NCBI RefSeq assembly: GCF_018130615.1
Contig: NZ_JAFCKB010000004.1
Coordinates: 62,001 to 126,000, forward strand
Direction: 5' to 3'
Length of the DNA stretch: 64,000 nucleotides
Source: Bradyrhizobium manausense
Lineage (GTDB): Bacteria; Pseudomonadota; Alphaproteobacteria; Rhizobiales; Xanthobacteraceae
Made by a program: the position numbers and the translations under genes. Of the stretch, positions 17,234-27,406 are shown in pieces. Below the pieces are notes generated by a model that was not told the origin of the DNA, ran no database searches, and saw nothing but the letters and a program-made list of their open reading frames with translations. Every line of letters starts with the position of its first letter. Position 1 is the first letter of the stretch.

Positions 17234-18367
17234 ATGACGTTCCGGGAAACAGCAGCAGGCATCGACCCGCGCGAGGCTAATCCGCCGCCCTTTCGCCGTG
17301 AGCACGGCGACATTCAGACCGCGGTCGTGAATCTTGTCGACCGCCTGGCCCCCATCGTGCCCGTCGCGCGTCAGGTGGATGTCGCGCGCGAAATCGCAGG
17401 TTTGATCGCGCGCATGCCGAGCACGATGGGCAGCAACATGTTCCTGCGCCAGAGCATCATTCGCCGTAGCACCGCGACATCAGATCATGTGATCGACGGT
17501 TTGGCGGCCTGGATCACCGTCCTGTTCGACCTTGCCAATCTGCAGCAGGATCGCGGCAGGGCCATGAGCCTCGAAGCCAGGATTCCGAAAAAGGCTCTCG
17601 ATCGTCTCGCACGGGCGCTCTCGCGATCACGCAACGGCTGCATCATCGCCGTGCCTCACATCGGCAGCCTCGAACTGTTCGCGGCACATCTCAAGGACCG
17701 TGGCTTCAACGTCGGCTTCGTCTATTCGATCGGCCGCCAGCCGACACCGACCGAACGGTGGATCTACGCCGGCCGGAGCGCGACTGCTGCTACGCCGATC
17801 GCGTTCGCACGACGCAACACCGGAGCCGAGATCTCGCGGATCCTCCAGAACAAGGGCGTCGTCTTCATGGTCGTCGACGTCTACCCCAGCGCCAAATACG
17901 CAGGGATCACCGTCAAGACCCACGATTCCGACTTCCGCTACCCACCCGGACCGGCGCGCTATGCGCGGACGGGCACGCTGGTCCTGCCAGGCTTTGCGTC
18001 CCGCCGCGATGCGACAGGCTTTTCGATGAACATCCTCGCCCCGATCGAATACCGGACATGGATGCCCGTTGAGGCCGCCGCGTCCGAATTCACACAGGAG
18101 ATCGCGGCTCAGGTCGATGGCTTCACGGCGGAGCAGCCTGCCGCCTATTGGCTCTGGCATCCGATCCCCAACGATCCCTATTTCGCCATCGCGCAGCGGC
18201 AGCGCCCGGATCTCCTGACCGCGATGGCGCCTGAAGATGACGAGGCCGTCGCTCTCGCGGTGGAGGCCGCTGACGCCAAATGGGCGGCATCTGATTTGAC
18301 CGATCCGATCCGCTGGATGGAGGCTCCGCCTCTTGCAGCGTCCGCGCTGGCGGAAACTGTCGGCTGA
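17234..18367 (+). CDS. LpxL/HtrB-type lysophospholipid acyltransferase
   Basis: A 377-residue protein resembling lipid A or phospholipid acyltransferases of the LpxL/HtrB class. The motif VPHIGSLE gives the H(x4)E catalytic pair (about residues 144-149), and the LQNKGVVFMVVDVYPSAKYAG and PPGPARYARTGTLVLP segments match the second and third conserved blocks. No obvious N-terminal membrane anchor is seen, so it may bind the inner membrane peripherally. It is followed 20 bp later by an MFS pump on the same strand, probably one transcript. The lipid acceptor is unknown. Confidence 0.7.
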   Translation: MTFRETAAGIDPREANPPPFRREHGDIQTAVVNLVDRLAPIVPVARQVDVAREIAGLIARMPSTMGSNMFLRQSIIRRSTATSDHVIDGLAAWITVLFDLANLQQDRGRAMSLEARIPKKALDRLARALSRSRNGCIIAVPHIGSLELFAAHLKDRGFNVGFVYSIGRQPTPTERWIYAGRSATAATPIAFARRNTGAEISRILQNKGVVFMVVDVYPSAKYAGITVKTHDSDFRYPPGPARYARTGTLVLPGFASRRDATGFSMNILAPIEYRTWMPVEAAASEFTQEIAAQVDGFTAEQPAAYWLWHPIPNDPYFAIAQRQRPDLLTAMAPEDDEAVALAVEAADAKWAASDLTDPIRWMEAPPLAASALAETVG

Positions 18368-18387
18368 CTGACAGGCCGCAATATCCC

Positions 18388-19572
18388 ATGAGCCGGCCGC
18401 TTGTCGCGATCCTCGCCTGCGCCGCCCTCGAGGCATCGGGCATCGCGCTGATCTTCCCGTCGCTGCCAAATCTGCTGCGTGCCATGGCCGGCACAAATAA
18501 CGTATCCGCGCTTTACGGGACGCTACTGGCCCTGCACGCACTCACGCAATTCGTCGTCACGCCGGTGCTCGGCGTCATGTCGGACCGGCTCGGCCGCCGG
18601 CCGGTGCTGTTGCTCGCCCTTGCCGGATCGACCGTCGACTATCTGATCATGGCCTTCACGCCATATCCGTGGCTGCTCTTCGTCAGCCGCACCATTGCCG
18701 GTCTCACGGCGGCGGGCGTGGCGATGATCACCGCCACCATCGCGGACATCACACCGGAGGCGGAGCGCGCTCGCCGCTTCGGCCTGTTCCACGCCTGCTT
18801 CGGCGCCGGCTTCGTCATCGGTCCTGTCATCGGTGGTATGCTCGGCGACATTTCACTACGTGCGCCGTTCCTTGCCGCTGCTGCGGTGAGCAGCGTAAAC
18901 GTCCTGCTTGTCCTGTTCGTTCTCCCGGAGACACACCGCACCGAGCGCAAGCCGTTCGCATGGCGGACGCTGAACCCATTTGCGCCGCTGCGCTGGGCCC
19001 TGACGTTTCGTACGCTGATCCCGCTGCTGTCCGTGTTCCTGCTCGTCAGCCTCGTCGGCCAGACCTACAGCACGGTCTGGGTGCTTTTCGTCACGGATCG
19101 TTTCCACTGGACCGCGACCGATATCGGCGTTTCGCTCGGCGTCTTCGGCGCATTGGTGACCCTGGTGCAGGCCTTCGCCATTGCTCCGCTCACGAGAAGG
19201 CTCGGCGAACGCGGCACGCTTCTTCTGGGCATCGGCTGCGAGGCCGTCGCGCTCTTTATCCTCGCCTTCGCGCAGGCAGGCTGGATCGCCTTCGCGCTGA
19301 TCCCGCTGATCGCGTTCGGCGGCATCAGCGCGCCGGCACTTCGCGCGCTACAGTCGAAAGCTGTCGATGGCGAACGCCAGGGCCAATTGCAGGGCGTCGT
19401 CGCAAGCTTCGTCAGCCTGGCTGCCATCTTCGGCCCGCTCGCCTTCGGCGGCGTTTACGCCCTGTCGCGGCCGGGTTGGTCCGGCCTCGTATGGGTCATC
19501 GGTGCCGCGATTTTCGCAGTCACGGTACCGATGGTGTTGGCCGTGCCGAAGCGAGCGGTCGAGCAAGGATGA
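18388..19572 (+). CDS. MFS transporter (TetA-like DHA1 group)
   Basis: Twelve-helix MFS protein of 394 residues in the drug:H+ antiporter-1 group. GVMSDRLGRRPVLLLALAG after helix 2 is the MFS motif A, and the helix 4-5 region FVSRTIAGLTAAGVAMITATIADITPEAERARRFGLFHACFGAGFVIGPVIGG matches motif C of antiporters. It begins 20 bp after the acyltransferase gene, so it may export a lipid, drug or sugar-linked product. Substrate inferred only by class. Confidence 0.85.
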   Translation: MSRPLVAILACAALEASGIALIFPSLPNLLRAMAGTNNVSALYGTLLALHALTQFVVTPVLGVMSDRLGRRPVLLLALAGSTVDYLIMAFTPYPWLLFVSRTIAGLTAAGVAMITATIADITPEAERARRFGLFHACFGAGFVIGPVIGGMLGDISLRAPFLAAAAVSSVNVLLVLFVLPETHRTERKPFAWRTLNPFAPLRWALTFRTLIPLLSVFLLVSLVGQTYSTVWVLFVTDRFHWTATDIGVSLGVFGALVTLVQAFAIAPLTRRLGERGTLLLGIGCEAVALFILAFAQAGWIAFALIPLIAFGGISAPALRALQSKAVDGERQGQLQGVVASFVSLAAIFGPLAFGGVYALSRPGWSGLVWVIGAAIFAVTVPMVLAVPKRAVEQG

Positions 19573-19581
19573 GTGAGTTGA

Positions 19582-19606
19582 CGGCGATCCCATCAGAGGA
19601 TCGCCG
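19582..19606. terminator. Shared hairpin between convergent genes
   Basis: CGGCGATCC-CATCAGA-GGATCGCCG hairpin with nine perfect pairs lies exactly between the convergent MFS and binding-protein genes. No T-tract is evident, so termination in both directions is inferred from position and stem strength. Confidence 0.5.
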
Positions 19607-19622
19607 CCCACGATAACCCGTT

Positions 19623-20570
19623 CTACTGCGAACGATCCGAGGTCCAGCCCTTGTAATCCTTGATGTTGTCGCGGGTCACGAGCTTCGACGGCAGCAGTTC
19701 GACGGTCGAGGCCGGCTTCTGTCCGTTGAGAATGCCGACGCCGACCTGCACGGCGCGCCGCGCCATGAAGAACGGGTCTTGCGAGGCTGACGCCTGGATC
19801 TGCGGCGATGCCGGATCCTTGAGCGAGGCCTCGATGTCAGGCGCACCGTCGACCGCCGTGATGATGATGCCGCTGCGGTTTTGCTGCTTCGCCGCAAGAT
19901 CCGTTCCGATCGCTTGCGGATCATTGATGGCGAAGATGGCGTCGATCTTGGAAAAACGGGTCAGATAGCCTTGTGCAACGGTGAGCCCACCTTCGCGCGA
20001 GCCTTTGCCGTCCTGGTCGCTGGACAGCACCTTGATCCCCGCATTCTTCGCAAAGACGTTCTTGCAGCCGGTGACGCGGTCGATCACGGCCGAGACCTGC
20101 GGGCCGTTTTCGATGATGACATCGCCCTTACCTCCCAGCTTGTCGACGATGTACTGGCAGGAGATCTCGCCGGCCTGGACGTTGTTGGTGGTCACGGTGG
20201 CATCGGCGCCTTCAGCCGCGGTGTCGACAGCAACGACGACAATGCCCGCCGCCTGCGCCTTCTTGATCGCCGGCCCGATCGCCTTGGGATCGCCGGGGTT
20301 CAACAGGATCAGGTCGACGCCGGCAGCGATGAAATTGTCGATCTGGGTCACTTGCTTGCCGAGATCGTATTCAAAACCGACGGTGGTGATCTTCACATTG
20401 GGATTGGTCTTCTTGGCCTCGAACTCGGCGCCCTTCGACAGTGCGACGAAAAATGGATTGCCCATCGAGCCGAGCGAGACGCCGATCGACTTGAGCTCCT
20501 TGGCAGAGGACGGCACGGTGGTCAGGGCCAGCGCCATCGCGGCGCCGGCAAGCGAGATCGTCTTCAACAT
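19623..20570 (-). CDS. Sugar ABC transporter substrate-binding protein (RbsB-like)
   Basis: Periplasmic binding protein of 315 residues in the ribose/galactose-type family (Peripla_BP_4). A Sec signal peptide is visible (MLKTISLAGAAMALALTTVPSSA, cleaved before KEL). The IGVSLGSMGNPFF opening, TVGFEYDLGKQVTQIDNFIAAGVDLILLNP and INDPQAIG segments are diagnostic. The ATG at 20570 follows GGGAGGAAG. It is the last gene of a minus-strand operon with permease, ATPase and xylulokinase, so a pentose or pentitol is the likely ligand. Confidence 0.9.
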   Translation of the reverse strand: MLKTISLAGAAMALALTTVPSSAKELKSIGVSLGSMGNPFFVALSKGAEFEAKKTNPNVKITTVGFEYDLGKQVTQIDNFIAAGVDLILLNPGDPKAIGPAIKKAQAAGIVVVAVDTAAEGADATVTTNNVQAGEISCQYIVDKLGGKGDVIIENGPQVSAVIDRVTGCKNVFAKNAGIKVLSSDQDGKGSREGGLTVAQGYLTRFSKIDAIFAINDPQAIGTDLAAKQQNRSGIIITAVDGAPDIEASLKDPASPQIQASASQDPFFMARRAVQVGVGILNGQKPASTVELLPSKLVTRDNIKDYKGWTSDRSQ

Positions 20571-20665
20571 TGGCTTCCTCCCTGGTCTGTCTTCATCCCC
20601 GGGCACGGCAGACCAGTTGCCGTAGCCGAATTTCACGTCGCACACTCACATGCGCGCCAACCTAC

Positions 20666-21706
20666 TTAGGTTCTGGCAGAACCTTGCAGCCGATAACGAT
20701 CCAGCGCGACCGCGCCGATGATCACCAGGCCTTTGATGACGTATTGCCAGATGTCGGAGACGCCGACGAGGATCAGGCCGTTCGAGAGCGCGGCGATGAT
20801 CAGCGCGCCGATCAGCGTCCCCCAGATCGATCCGATGCCACCGACGAAAGACGTGCCGCCGAGAATGACTGCGGTAATGGCGTCGAGCTCGTAGCTTTGT
20901 CCGAGTTGCAGGCCGTTGGCCGCATAGAGCCGCGCCGCCTGCATGGCGCCGCCCAACCCGGCCAGCAGTCCCGACACGCCATAGACGAAGATCACGACGG
21001 CCCAGACCTTGATGCCGGCAAGCCGCGCCGCACTCTCATTGCCGCCCACCGCATAGATATGCACGCCGAGCACGGTCCGGCGCAGCACCAGCCAAGAGAC
21101 CAGGATGACGAGCAGAGCGATCACCGAGAGCCATGGGATCGACGCCACGCCGGGCACGAGCGTCAGCGATCCGTTGCCGATGAAGGCATAGGGAATGGAC
21201 GGATTGAACACCGTGGTATCGGCGCCGAGCAGCCGCGCCAGGCCGCGCACGGCAGTCAGCGAGCCCAGCGTGACGATGAAGGGTGGCAGGCGCAGCAGCG
21301 CGATCAGCGCACCATTGACGATTCCGAAGCCGAGGCCGGTGAGAACCGCGGCCGGCAGCCACAGCGCGCCCAGCTCGGGCAGTTTCGACATCGTCAGGCC
21401 GGCCATTGCCGACGCCGCCAGGATCGAGCCGACCGAAAGATCGATGCCCCCGGTAAGGATGACGAAAGTCATGCCCGCGGCGAGCACGGTGTTGACGGCA
21501 GCCTGCTGCAGGACAATGCCGAGATTCTGTCCGGTGAAGAAACGGCCGTCCGACAGGAAATGGAAGCCGAGGCTGAGGATCAGCAGCACGGGCAGCATGC
21601 CGAGCGCGCTGATCAGCATCCTCACCCGCTGGCGCTTCGTCTCTGCGGCGCCCCCGTTTGTCATCGTCGGAGCGGGTCTGGCCTCCGAGGCAGCATTGTC
21701 AGGCAT
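20666..21706 (-). CDS. Sugar ABC transporter permease (RbsC-like)
   Basis: Inner-membrane permease of 346 residues in the BPD_transp_2 family. Several hydrophobic segments are evident, with the family signatures [31 protein letters not shown] (the EAA-like loop) and [40 protein letters not shown]. The ATG at 21706 overlaps the ATPase stop by eight bases. It would form the transmembrane channel with the neighbouring ATPase. Confidence 0.92.
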   Translation of the reverse strand: MPDNAASEARPAPTMTNGGAAETKRQRVRMLISALGMLPVLLILSLGFHFLSDGRFFTGQNLGIVLQQAAVNTVLAAGMTFVILTGGIDLSVGSILAASAMAGLTMSKLPELGALWLPAAVLTGLGFGIVNGALIALLRLPPFIVTLGSLTAVRGLARLLGADTTVFNPSIPYAFIGNGSLTLVPGVASIPWLSVIALLVILVSWLVLRRTVLGVHIYAVGGNESAARLAGIKVWAVVIFVYGVSGLLAGLGGAMQAARLYAANGLQLGQSYELDAITAVILGGTSFVGGIGSIWGTLIGALIIAALSNGLILVGVSDIWQYVIKGLVIIGAVALDRYRLQGSART

Positions 21707-23222
21707 CGATGTGCTCCGTCCCTGTGGCAAGCGCCATGATGTCTTCCTGCGTCAGCGGCGAGTTCGGTCCGCGCGTGACCTCGCCGGCGATCTGCCCGGC
21801 CCGCATCACGAGGACGCGGTCGCAGATTCCGATGATTTCGGGCAGATCAGACGAGATGACAAGGATCGCGGTGCCGGCCTTGGCGAGATTGTCGATGATC
21901 GAATAGATCTCCGACTTTGCGCCGACGTCAACGCCGCGCGTCGGCTCGTCGAGGATCAAAACCTTTGGCGCAATGGCGAGAAGCCGCGACAACAGCACCT
22001 TCTGCTGGTTGCCGCCGGAGAGGCCACCTGCGGGGACACCGACATTTGCGGCACGGATGCTGAGCCCCGTGAAGGCCCTGTCGGCGCGCTCGCGCGCCTT
22101 GTCGCGATCCAGGAACCAGCGGAGCGTCGCGTCACGACCGAGCACGGCGAGATTGATGTTGTCCAGGCACGACATGTCGAGAAACAGGCCCAGCGCCTTC
22201 CTGTCCTCGGTCAGATAGGCAATGCCCGCCTCGAGCGCCTCGCCGGGCGTGCGAATGTCGATCGGTTGGCCTTCAAGTTCGAGACGGCCCGAGATTTTTG
22301 GCGCCGCACCGATGATGAGGTGCGCAAGCTCGGTGCGGCCGGCTCCGATCAGGCCGGCAAGCCCCACCACCTCGCCCGCGTGCACCCTGAGCGAGCAGCC
22401 CTTGACGCGTTGCCCGTCAGCCATGTCGATGGCGGTGAGCACGGGGTGCCCCTTCCCTGCCTCGGGATCATGATCCTTCTTGTAGAAGGAGGAGACGTCG
22501 CGCCCGACCATCATGCGGACGATGGCGTCGGCGCGGATGTCCTGCTTGTCGAGCGAACCGACCAGGCGGCCGTCGCGCAGCACGGTGACGCGATCACCGA
22601 GCGCATAGACCTCATCCATGCGGTGCGAGATATAGATGATGGCAAGCCCCTCGGCGCGGAGCTGACGGATCAGCGCAAACAGCCGCTCGCTTTCGCCGGC
22701 CGACAGCGCGGTCGTCGGCTCGTCCATGATCAGGATTTTCGATCGCGCGTGCAGCGCACGCGCGATCTCGACGAGCTGACGCTGGCCCATGGACAGATGC
22801 GCCACCAATGTCGACGGCAGGAAATCCGCGCCCAGCCGCTCCAGGATCGGACCGACACCTTCACGCATGGTGCCCCGCGCCAGCAAACCTGAACGCGAGA
22901 TCTCGCGCCCGAGATAAATATTCTCCGCAACGCTCAGATTGGGGGCCAAAGACAGTTCCTGATAGATGATCGAGATGCCCGCGGCACGGCCGCCAAGCGG
23001 GCCTTCGATCCGTGCCGGCTTGCCTTCGATGCGGATCTCGCCGCCAGGATCGGGCCGGTAGGCACCCGACAGGATCTTCATCAGGGTCGATTTGCCGGCG
23101 CCGTTCTCGCCCATCAAGGCATGGATCTCGCCGGCATAGACCGTCAGATCAACGGCGCGCAGCGCCTTGATGCCGAAGAAGGATTTTGAAACTCCCCGCA
23201 TCTCGAGGATCGGATCGTTCAT
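21699..23222 (-). CDS. Sugar ABC transporter ATPase (RbsA-like, duplicated)
   Basis: A 507-residue protein with two ATP-binding cassettes, as usual for pentose importers. The first half holds Walker [10 protein letters not shown], signature [15 protein letters not shown] and Walker [13 protein letters not shown]. The second half lacks a good Walker A (GLIGAGRTE instead) but keeps [15 protein letters not shown] and [14 protein letters not shown], a known asymmetry of this family. GGGAGG precedes the ATG. It is encoded between xylulokinase and permease. Confidence 0.93.
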   Translation of the reverse strand: MNDPILEMRGVSKSFFGIKALRAVDLTVYAGEIHALMGENGAGKSTLMKILSGAYRPDPGGEIRIEGKPARIEGPLGGRAAGISIIYQELSLAPNLSVAENIYLGREISRSGLLARGTMREGVGPILERLGADFLPSTLVAHLSMGQRQLVEIARALHARSKILIMDEPTTALSAGESERLFALIRQLRAEGLAIIYISHRMDEVYALGDRVTVLRDGRLVGSLDKQDIRADAIVRMMVGRDVSSFYKKDHDPEAGKGHPVLTAIDMADGQRVKGCSLRVHAGEVVGLAGLIGAGRTELAHLIIGAAPKISGRLELEGQPIDIRTPGEALEAGIAYLTEDRKALGLFLDMSCLDNINLAVLGRDATLRWFLDRDKARERADRAFTGLSIRAANVGVPAGGLSGGNQQKVLLSRLLAIAPKVLILDEPTRGVDVGAKSEIYSIIDNLAKAGTAILVISSDLPEIIGICDRVLVMRAGQIAGEVTRGPNSPLTQEDIMALATGTEHIDA

Positions 23223-23325
23223 CGTGCCTCCCGGCACATTGCGTTTCCCCTCCACGTCTCTTTTTTCAGACGCGGTTCGCGCATTAAACAAAAGGCCGTC
23301 GCACAGGGCAACAGCGAAAGCGATG

Positions 23326-24771
23326 CTAGAGGCTCGGCCGGTACAACCCACGCCAGGCGGGAAGTCGTTCGGCATAGGCTTCGGCCAGCCCGCGATCGGG
23401 CGCGAAAGTCTCGACGCGTTGCGGCGGCGTACAGACGGCTTCGATTGCCTCGCCGGTGACAGCAAGCCGCCCCAATCTCGCCGCACCGAACGCCGCTCCG
23501 GTTTCACCGTCGGCAAAGCGATGAATCGGAAGATTGAGGACATTGGCCAGCACCGACAGCCAGAACCGGGACCGCGAGCCTCCGCCGATGACATCGGCTT
23601 CCGCCACCACGATGCCGGCATCGCCCAGCGCGTCGCGGCAATCCGCAAGCGCGAAGGCAACGCCCTCGAGCACCGCCTGAACAATCGCCGTGCGGTCCGT
23701 GCCGTGGCTCAGACCATCGAGCATGCCGCGCACGACGGGATCGTCGTGCGGCGTCCGCTCGCCCGCAAGATAAGGCAGGAAGCTCACCGCAGAGGGCGCC
23801 TGCGGGCGGGAGCCCAGCGGCACCAGTAGCTCGGCTTCAGTGACGCCGAACAATCGTGCGGCCCAGGCCAGGCATGACGCCGCCGAGAGGATCGCGCCGG
23901 CTTGAATCCACATGCCGGGAATCGCGTGGCAGAACGTGTGGACCACGCGATCCGGGTTGGCGGCAATGTGGTTGGTCGGCGCCAACAACGCGCCCGAAGT
24001 TCCCAGCGAGATAAACGCAGTTCCAGGCCTGATCGCGCCGATTCCGATGGCGCCCGCCGGATTGTCTCCGGCGCCGCCCGCGATCATCGGACGCCTCGCC
24101 ATACCCCAGCGCTGTGCGAATTCGCTCCGGAGCGTTGCCGCCGGCGCGCATCCTTCGACCAGACGGGGCATGTGCGCGCGCGACAGGCCAGTTGCAGCCA
24201 ATGCGGCATCCGACCAATCCCGGCGCGCGGCGTCCAGCCACAGCGATCCCGATGCGTCCGAGACGTCCTCGATCGCCTCGCCTGTCAGCACCAGCCGCAG
24301 ATACGCCTTCGGCATCAGGACGCGCTTAGTCGCCGCGAAAATCTCCGGCTCATGTGTCGCGATCCAGAGCAGTTTTGGCGCCGTGAAGCCGGGCATCGCC
24401 TTGTTGCCGGTCGTCGCGCGCAAGGCAGGCCAGCGCTGCTCCAGGATGCGGCACTCCGCGGCGGATCGCCCGTCGTTCCAGAGGATGCAGGGCCGCAACG
24501 GCCTGTCGCTCGCATCGAGCAACACCGCGCCATGCATCTGGCCGGACAATCCGATGCCTTCAACCGCCGCCAGCTCTTTTCCGTGCGATGCCTTCAAAGC
24601 GTCCAGCGTAGCAAAGGTCGCTTCGAGCCACTGCGCGGGATCCTGCTCGAAAAAGCCAGGCTGCGGCGAGGCTATCGTCAGAGCCCTGCTCTCGCTTGCA
24701 ATCACGCGCTGGGCGTCGTCGACGAGGACCGTCTTGACTGCGGAAGTGCCGAGGTCGATGCCAAGATACAT
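23326..24771 (-). CDS. xylB: Xylulokinase
   Basis: FGGY-family carbohydrate kinase of 481 residues that phosphorylates D-xylulose to xylulose 5-phosphate for the pentose phosphate route. Signatures are [19 protein letters not shown] (phosphate 1), [31 protein letters not shown] and the C-terminal [23 protein letters not shown]. It is the first gene of the ABC transporter operon, with about 100 bp before the ATPase gene. Other pentulose or pentitol-derived substrates are possible. Confidence 0.87.
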   Translation of the reverse strand: MYLGIDLGTSAVKTVLVDDAQRVIASESRALTIASPQPGFFEQDPAQWLEATFATLDALKASHGKELAAVEGIGLSGQMHGAVLLDASDRPLRPCILWNDGRSAAECRILEQRWPALRATTGNKAMPGFTAPKLLWIATHEPEIFAATKRVLMPKAYLRLVLTGEAIEDVSDASGSLWLDAARRDWSDAALAATGLSRAHMPRLVEGCAPAATLRSEFAQRWGMARRPMIAGGAGDNPAGAIGIGAIRPGTAFISLGTSGALLAPTNHIAANPDRVVHTFCHAIPGMWIQAGAILSAASCLAWAARLFGVTEAELLVPLGSRPQAPSAVSFLPYLAGERTPHDDPVVRGMLDGLSHGTDRTAIVQAVLEGVAFALADCRDALGDAGIVVAEADVIGGGSRSRFWLSVLANVLNLPIHRFADGETGAAFGAARLGRLAVTGEAIEAVCTPPQRVETFAPDRGLAEAYAERLPAWRGLYRPSL

Positions 24772-24900
24772 GGCGGATGTGGTTCCCGTGGGTTCAGCGG
24801 CCGCTGCGAACGTGGCCCGCAACTGCGATCGCGTCCAATGAGCGCACGATCGCGGACAAGGTACTATCACATCAGATCGCAACATTTTGCGCGCGGATAT

Positions 24901-24922
24901 TGCAACCGGCGCGGCGGTTGCA
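24901..24922. promoter_or_regulatory. Candidate operator between xylB and PQQ dehydrogenase
   Basis: Inverted repeat TGCAACCG-N6-CGGTTGCA in the 248-bp divergent region. LacI-family operators have comparable size and symmetry, and sugar operons are often LacI-controlled, but no such regulator is encoded nearby. Confidence 0.4.
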
Positions 24923-25019
24923 GGTTGCCAGCTGTGGTTGATTGGACCACAGTGATGGAAAGCGAGCACCGTCTGTCGCGTTTGCACAGGCTTGGTCCCC
25001 TTGCCGCGCCGGAGCAGCC

Positions 25020-27395
25020 ATGCAGCGATCCAGGGCCGTCTTTATCACGGGTTTCGTCTACGCCGTGATCGGCCTGGTGCTCGCGGGCGGCGGCCTCTGG
25101 CTTGCGGCATTGGGGGGATCCATCTTCTACGTCGTTCTCGGTGTCGGCATCCTTGCCACCGGCGCATTGTTGCTGGCGCAGTGCCGCTCAGCGCTATGGC
25201 TGTTTGCGATCGTGCTGGTCGGCACGCTGGGATGGGCCGTCTCAGAAGTGCAATTCGACTGGTGGCCGCTCGCATCGCGCGGCGACATTGTCGTCCCCAT
25301 GGCGCTCTGGTTGCTGACGCCGGTGATCGTTCGCGGGTTGGTGCGAGACCAGCCGGCCTCCTACCGCAGCGCGACACTGCCGCTCTGGATCGGCGTCGCC
25401 GCGTCGTCCGTCGCCCTTATCATCGCGCTGATGTCGAGCTACCACGACATCAACGGCACGATCGCCCAGCAGGCGGCGGCCGTGCCGCAAAGCGACGCCG
25501 ATCCTCAGCCGGATGCCGATTGGCGCGCCTATGGACGAACGCAATTCGGACAGCGCTATTCGCCGCTGAAGCAGATCACGCCCGACAATATCGGCAAGCT
25601 CCAGGTCGCCTGGACTTTCCGCACCGGCGACGTGCCGACGCCGGAGGATTCCGGCGAGACGACGTTCGAGGTCACGCCGATCAAGGTGCGCGACACGCTC
25701 TATCTCTGCTCGCAGCACCAGGTGCTGTTTGCGCTCGACGCCAGGACCGGCAAGGAACGTTGGCGATACGATCCCAAGCTGGTGTTCAACAAGACGTTCC
25801 AGCACATGACCTGCCGCGGGGTCTCCTACCACGAGACCGCGGCCGGCGCCGTCGACAGCAGTGGCACTCCCGCGCCCGCCGAATGTCCCCGACGGATCTT
25901 CCTGCCCGTCAACGACGGCCGCATGATCGCCGTCGATGCCGACAGCGGCAAGCTCTGCGAGAATTTTGGCGATCACGGCAGCCTCGACCTGCAGCAAGGC
26001 ATGGGGATCAAGACGGCGGGCTTCTTCGAGCCGACGTCACCGCCGGTCGTCAGCGACAAGATTCTGGTCGTCGCCGCCGCAGTGATCGACAATTACGGAG
26101 TCGACGTGCCCTCGGGCGTGATCCGCGGCTTCGACGTCTACACCGGCAGGCTGGTTTGGGTCTGGGACTCCGGCGCGGCGGACGAGAACGAGCTGCCGTC
26201 GCCGACGCGGCACTACACCAACGGTTCGCCGAATTCGTGGATTGCGGCCTCGTTCGACCCGAAATTGAACCTCGTCTACATCCCCACCGGCAATAACGGG
26301 CCCGACATCTGGGGCGGCAATCGCAATGCGCTGGTCGAGCGCTATTCCAGCTCGATCGTCGCGCTCGACGTCAACACCGGCAAGCGCGTCTGGTCGTACC
26401 AGACGGTGCATCACGACCTCTGGGACATGGACGTTCCCTCGCAGCCGAGCCTCGTCGATGTGAGCACGGCCAAGGGCGTCGTTCCTGCGATCATTCAACC
26501 GACCAAGGTGGGCAACATCTTCGTGCTCGATCGCAGGACCGGCGAGCTGATCGTGCCGGCGCCGGAGCGGGCCGTGCCGCAAGGGGCCGCGCCCGGCGAC
26601 CGTACCGCGCCGACACAACCTTTCTCCGAGCTGACATTCCGCCCCGAGGCGAAACTGACCGGCGCGGACATGTGGGGCGGCACGCTCTTCGACCAGTTGC
26701 TGTGCCGGATCATGTTCCACAGGCTGCGCTATGAGGGCACGTTCACGCCGCCATCGTTGCAGGGCACGCTCGTCTTTCCCGGCAATCTCGGCATGTTCGA
26801 GTGGGGCGGCATCGCGGTCGATCCGGTGAGACAGATCGCCATCGCCAACCCGATGTCGCTGCCCTTCGCTTCAAGGCTCATGCCGCGCGGACCCCAAAAT
26901 CCTCCGGCGCCGACGGCCGAGAAGCCGGTCGGCAGCGAGGTCGGGACGCAGCCGATGTATGGCACGCCATTCGGGGTGGAGATCTGGAGCTTCCTCTCGC
27001 CGCTCTCCGTGCCGTGCTACCGGCCGCCCTGGGGCTCGATGGCGGCGATCGATCTGAAGACGATGAAGATCATCTGGCAGCATCCGAACGGCACCATCCG
27101 GGATACCACGCCACTGCCGCTGCCTTTCAGGATGGGCGTGCCGATGCTGGGGGGGCCGATCACGACCGCGGGCGGCGTCGCGTTCTACACCGGGACCTAC
27201 GAATACACGATCCGCGCTTACGACGTGCGCAACGGCAAGGTGCTCTGGGAGGACCGCTTGCCGGCCGGCGCCCAATCGACGCCGATGAGCTACGAGGTGG
27301 ACGGCAAGCAATATGTCGTCACCGCGGCCGGCGGCCACGGCTCGTTCGGCACCAAGCGCGGCGACTACGTCATCGCCTACGCCTTGAAGGATTGA
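25020..27395 (+). CDS. Membrane-bound PQQ-dependent dehydrogenase (glucose/quinate/shikimate type)
   Basis: A 791-residue quinoprotein. About five N-terminal membrane helices (residues 1-140) anchor it and pass electrons to ubiquinone; the periplasmic PQQ beta-propeller follows. Evidence includes WRAYGRTQFGQRYSPLKQITPDNIGKLQVAWTFRTGD, FALDARTGKERWRYDP, YIPTGNNGPDIWGGNR, WSYQTVHHDLWDMDVPSQPSL (with the conserved Asp near the active site) and the C-terminal GGHGSFGTKRGDYVIAYAL. Length and order match glucose dehydrogenase. Glucose, quinate or another polyol remains open. It diverges from the xylulokinase operon. Confidence 0.9.
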   Translation: MQRSRAVFITGFVYAVIGLVLAGGGLWLAALGGSIFYVVLGVGILATGALLLAQCRSALWLFAIVLVGTLGWAVSEVQFDWWPLASRGDIVVPMALWLLTPVIVRGLVRDQPASYRSATLPLWIGVAASSVALIIALMSSYHDINGTIAQQAAAVPQSDADPQPDADWRAYGRTQFGQRYSPLKQITPDNIGKLQVAWTFRTGDVPTPEDSGETTFEVTPIKVRDTLYLCSQHQVLFALDARTGKERWRYDPKLVFNKTFQHMTCRGVSYHETAAGAVDSSGTPAPAECPRRIFLPVNDGRMIAVDADSGKLCENFGDHGSLDLQQGMGIKTAGFFEPTSPPVVSDKILVVAAAVIDNYGVDVPSGVIRGFDVYTGRLVWVWDSGAADENELPSPTRHYTNGSPNSWIAASFDPKLNLVYIPTGNNGPDIWGGNRNALVERYSSSIVALDVNTGKRVWSYQTVHHDLWDMDVPSQPSLVDVSTAKGVVPAIIQPTKVGNIFVLDRRTGELIVPAPERAVPQGAAPGDRTAPTQPFSELTFRPEAKLTGADMWGGTLFDQLLCRIMFHRLRYEGTFTPPSLQGTLVFPGNLGMFEWGGIAVDPVRQIAIANPMSLPFASRLMPRGPQNPPAPTAEKPVGSEVGTQPMYGTPFGVEIWSFLSPLSVPCYRPPWGSMAAIDLKTMKIIWQHPNGTIRDTTPLPLPFRMGVPMLGGPITTAGGVAFYTGTYEYTIRAYDVRNGKVLWEDRLPAGAQSTPMSYEVDGKQYVVTAAGGHGSFGTKRGDYVIAYALKD

Positions 27396-27406
27396 GCCAG
27401 GAACGA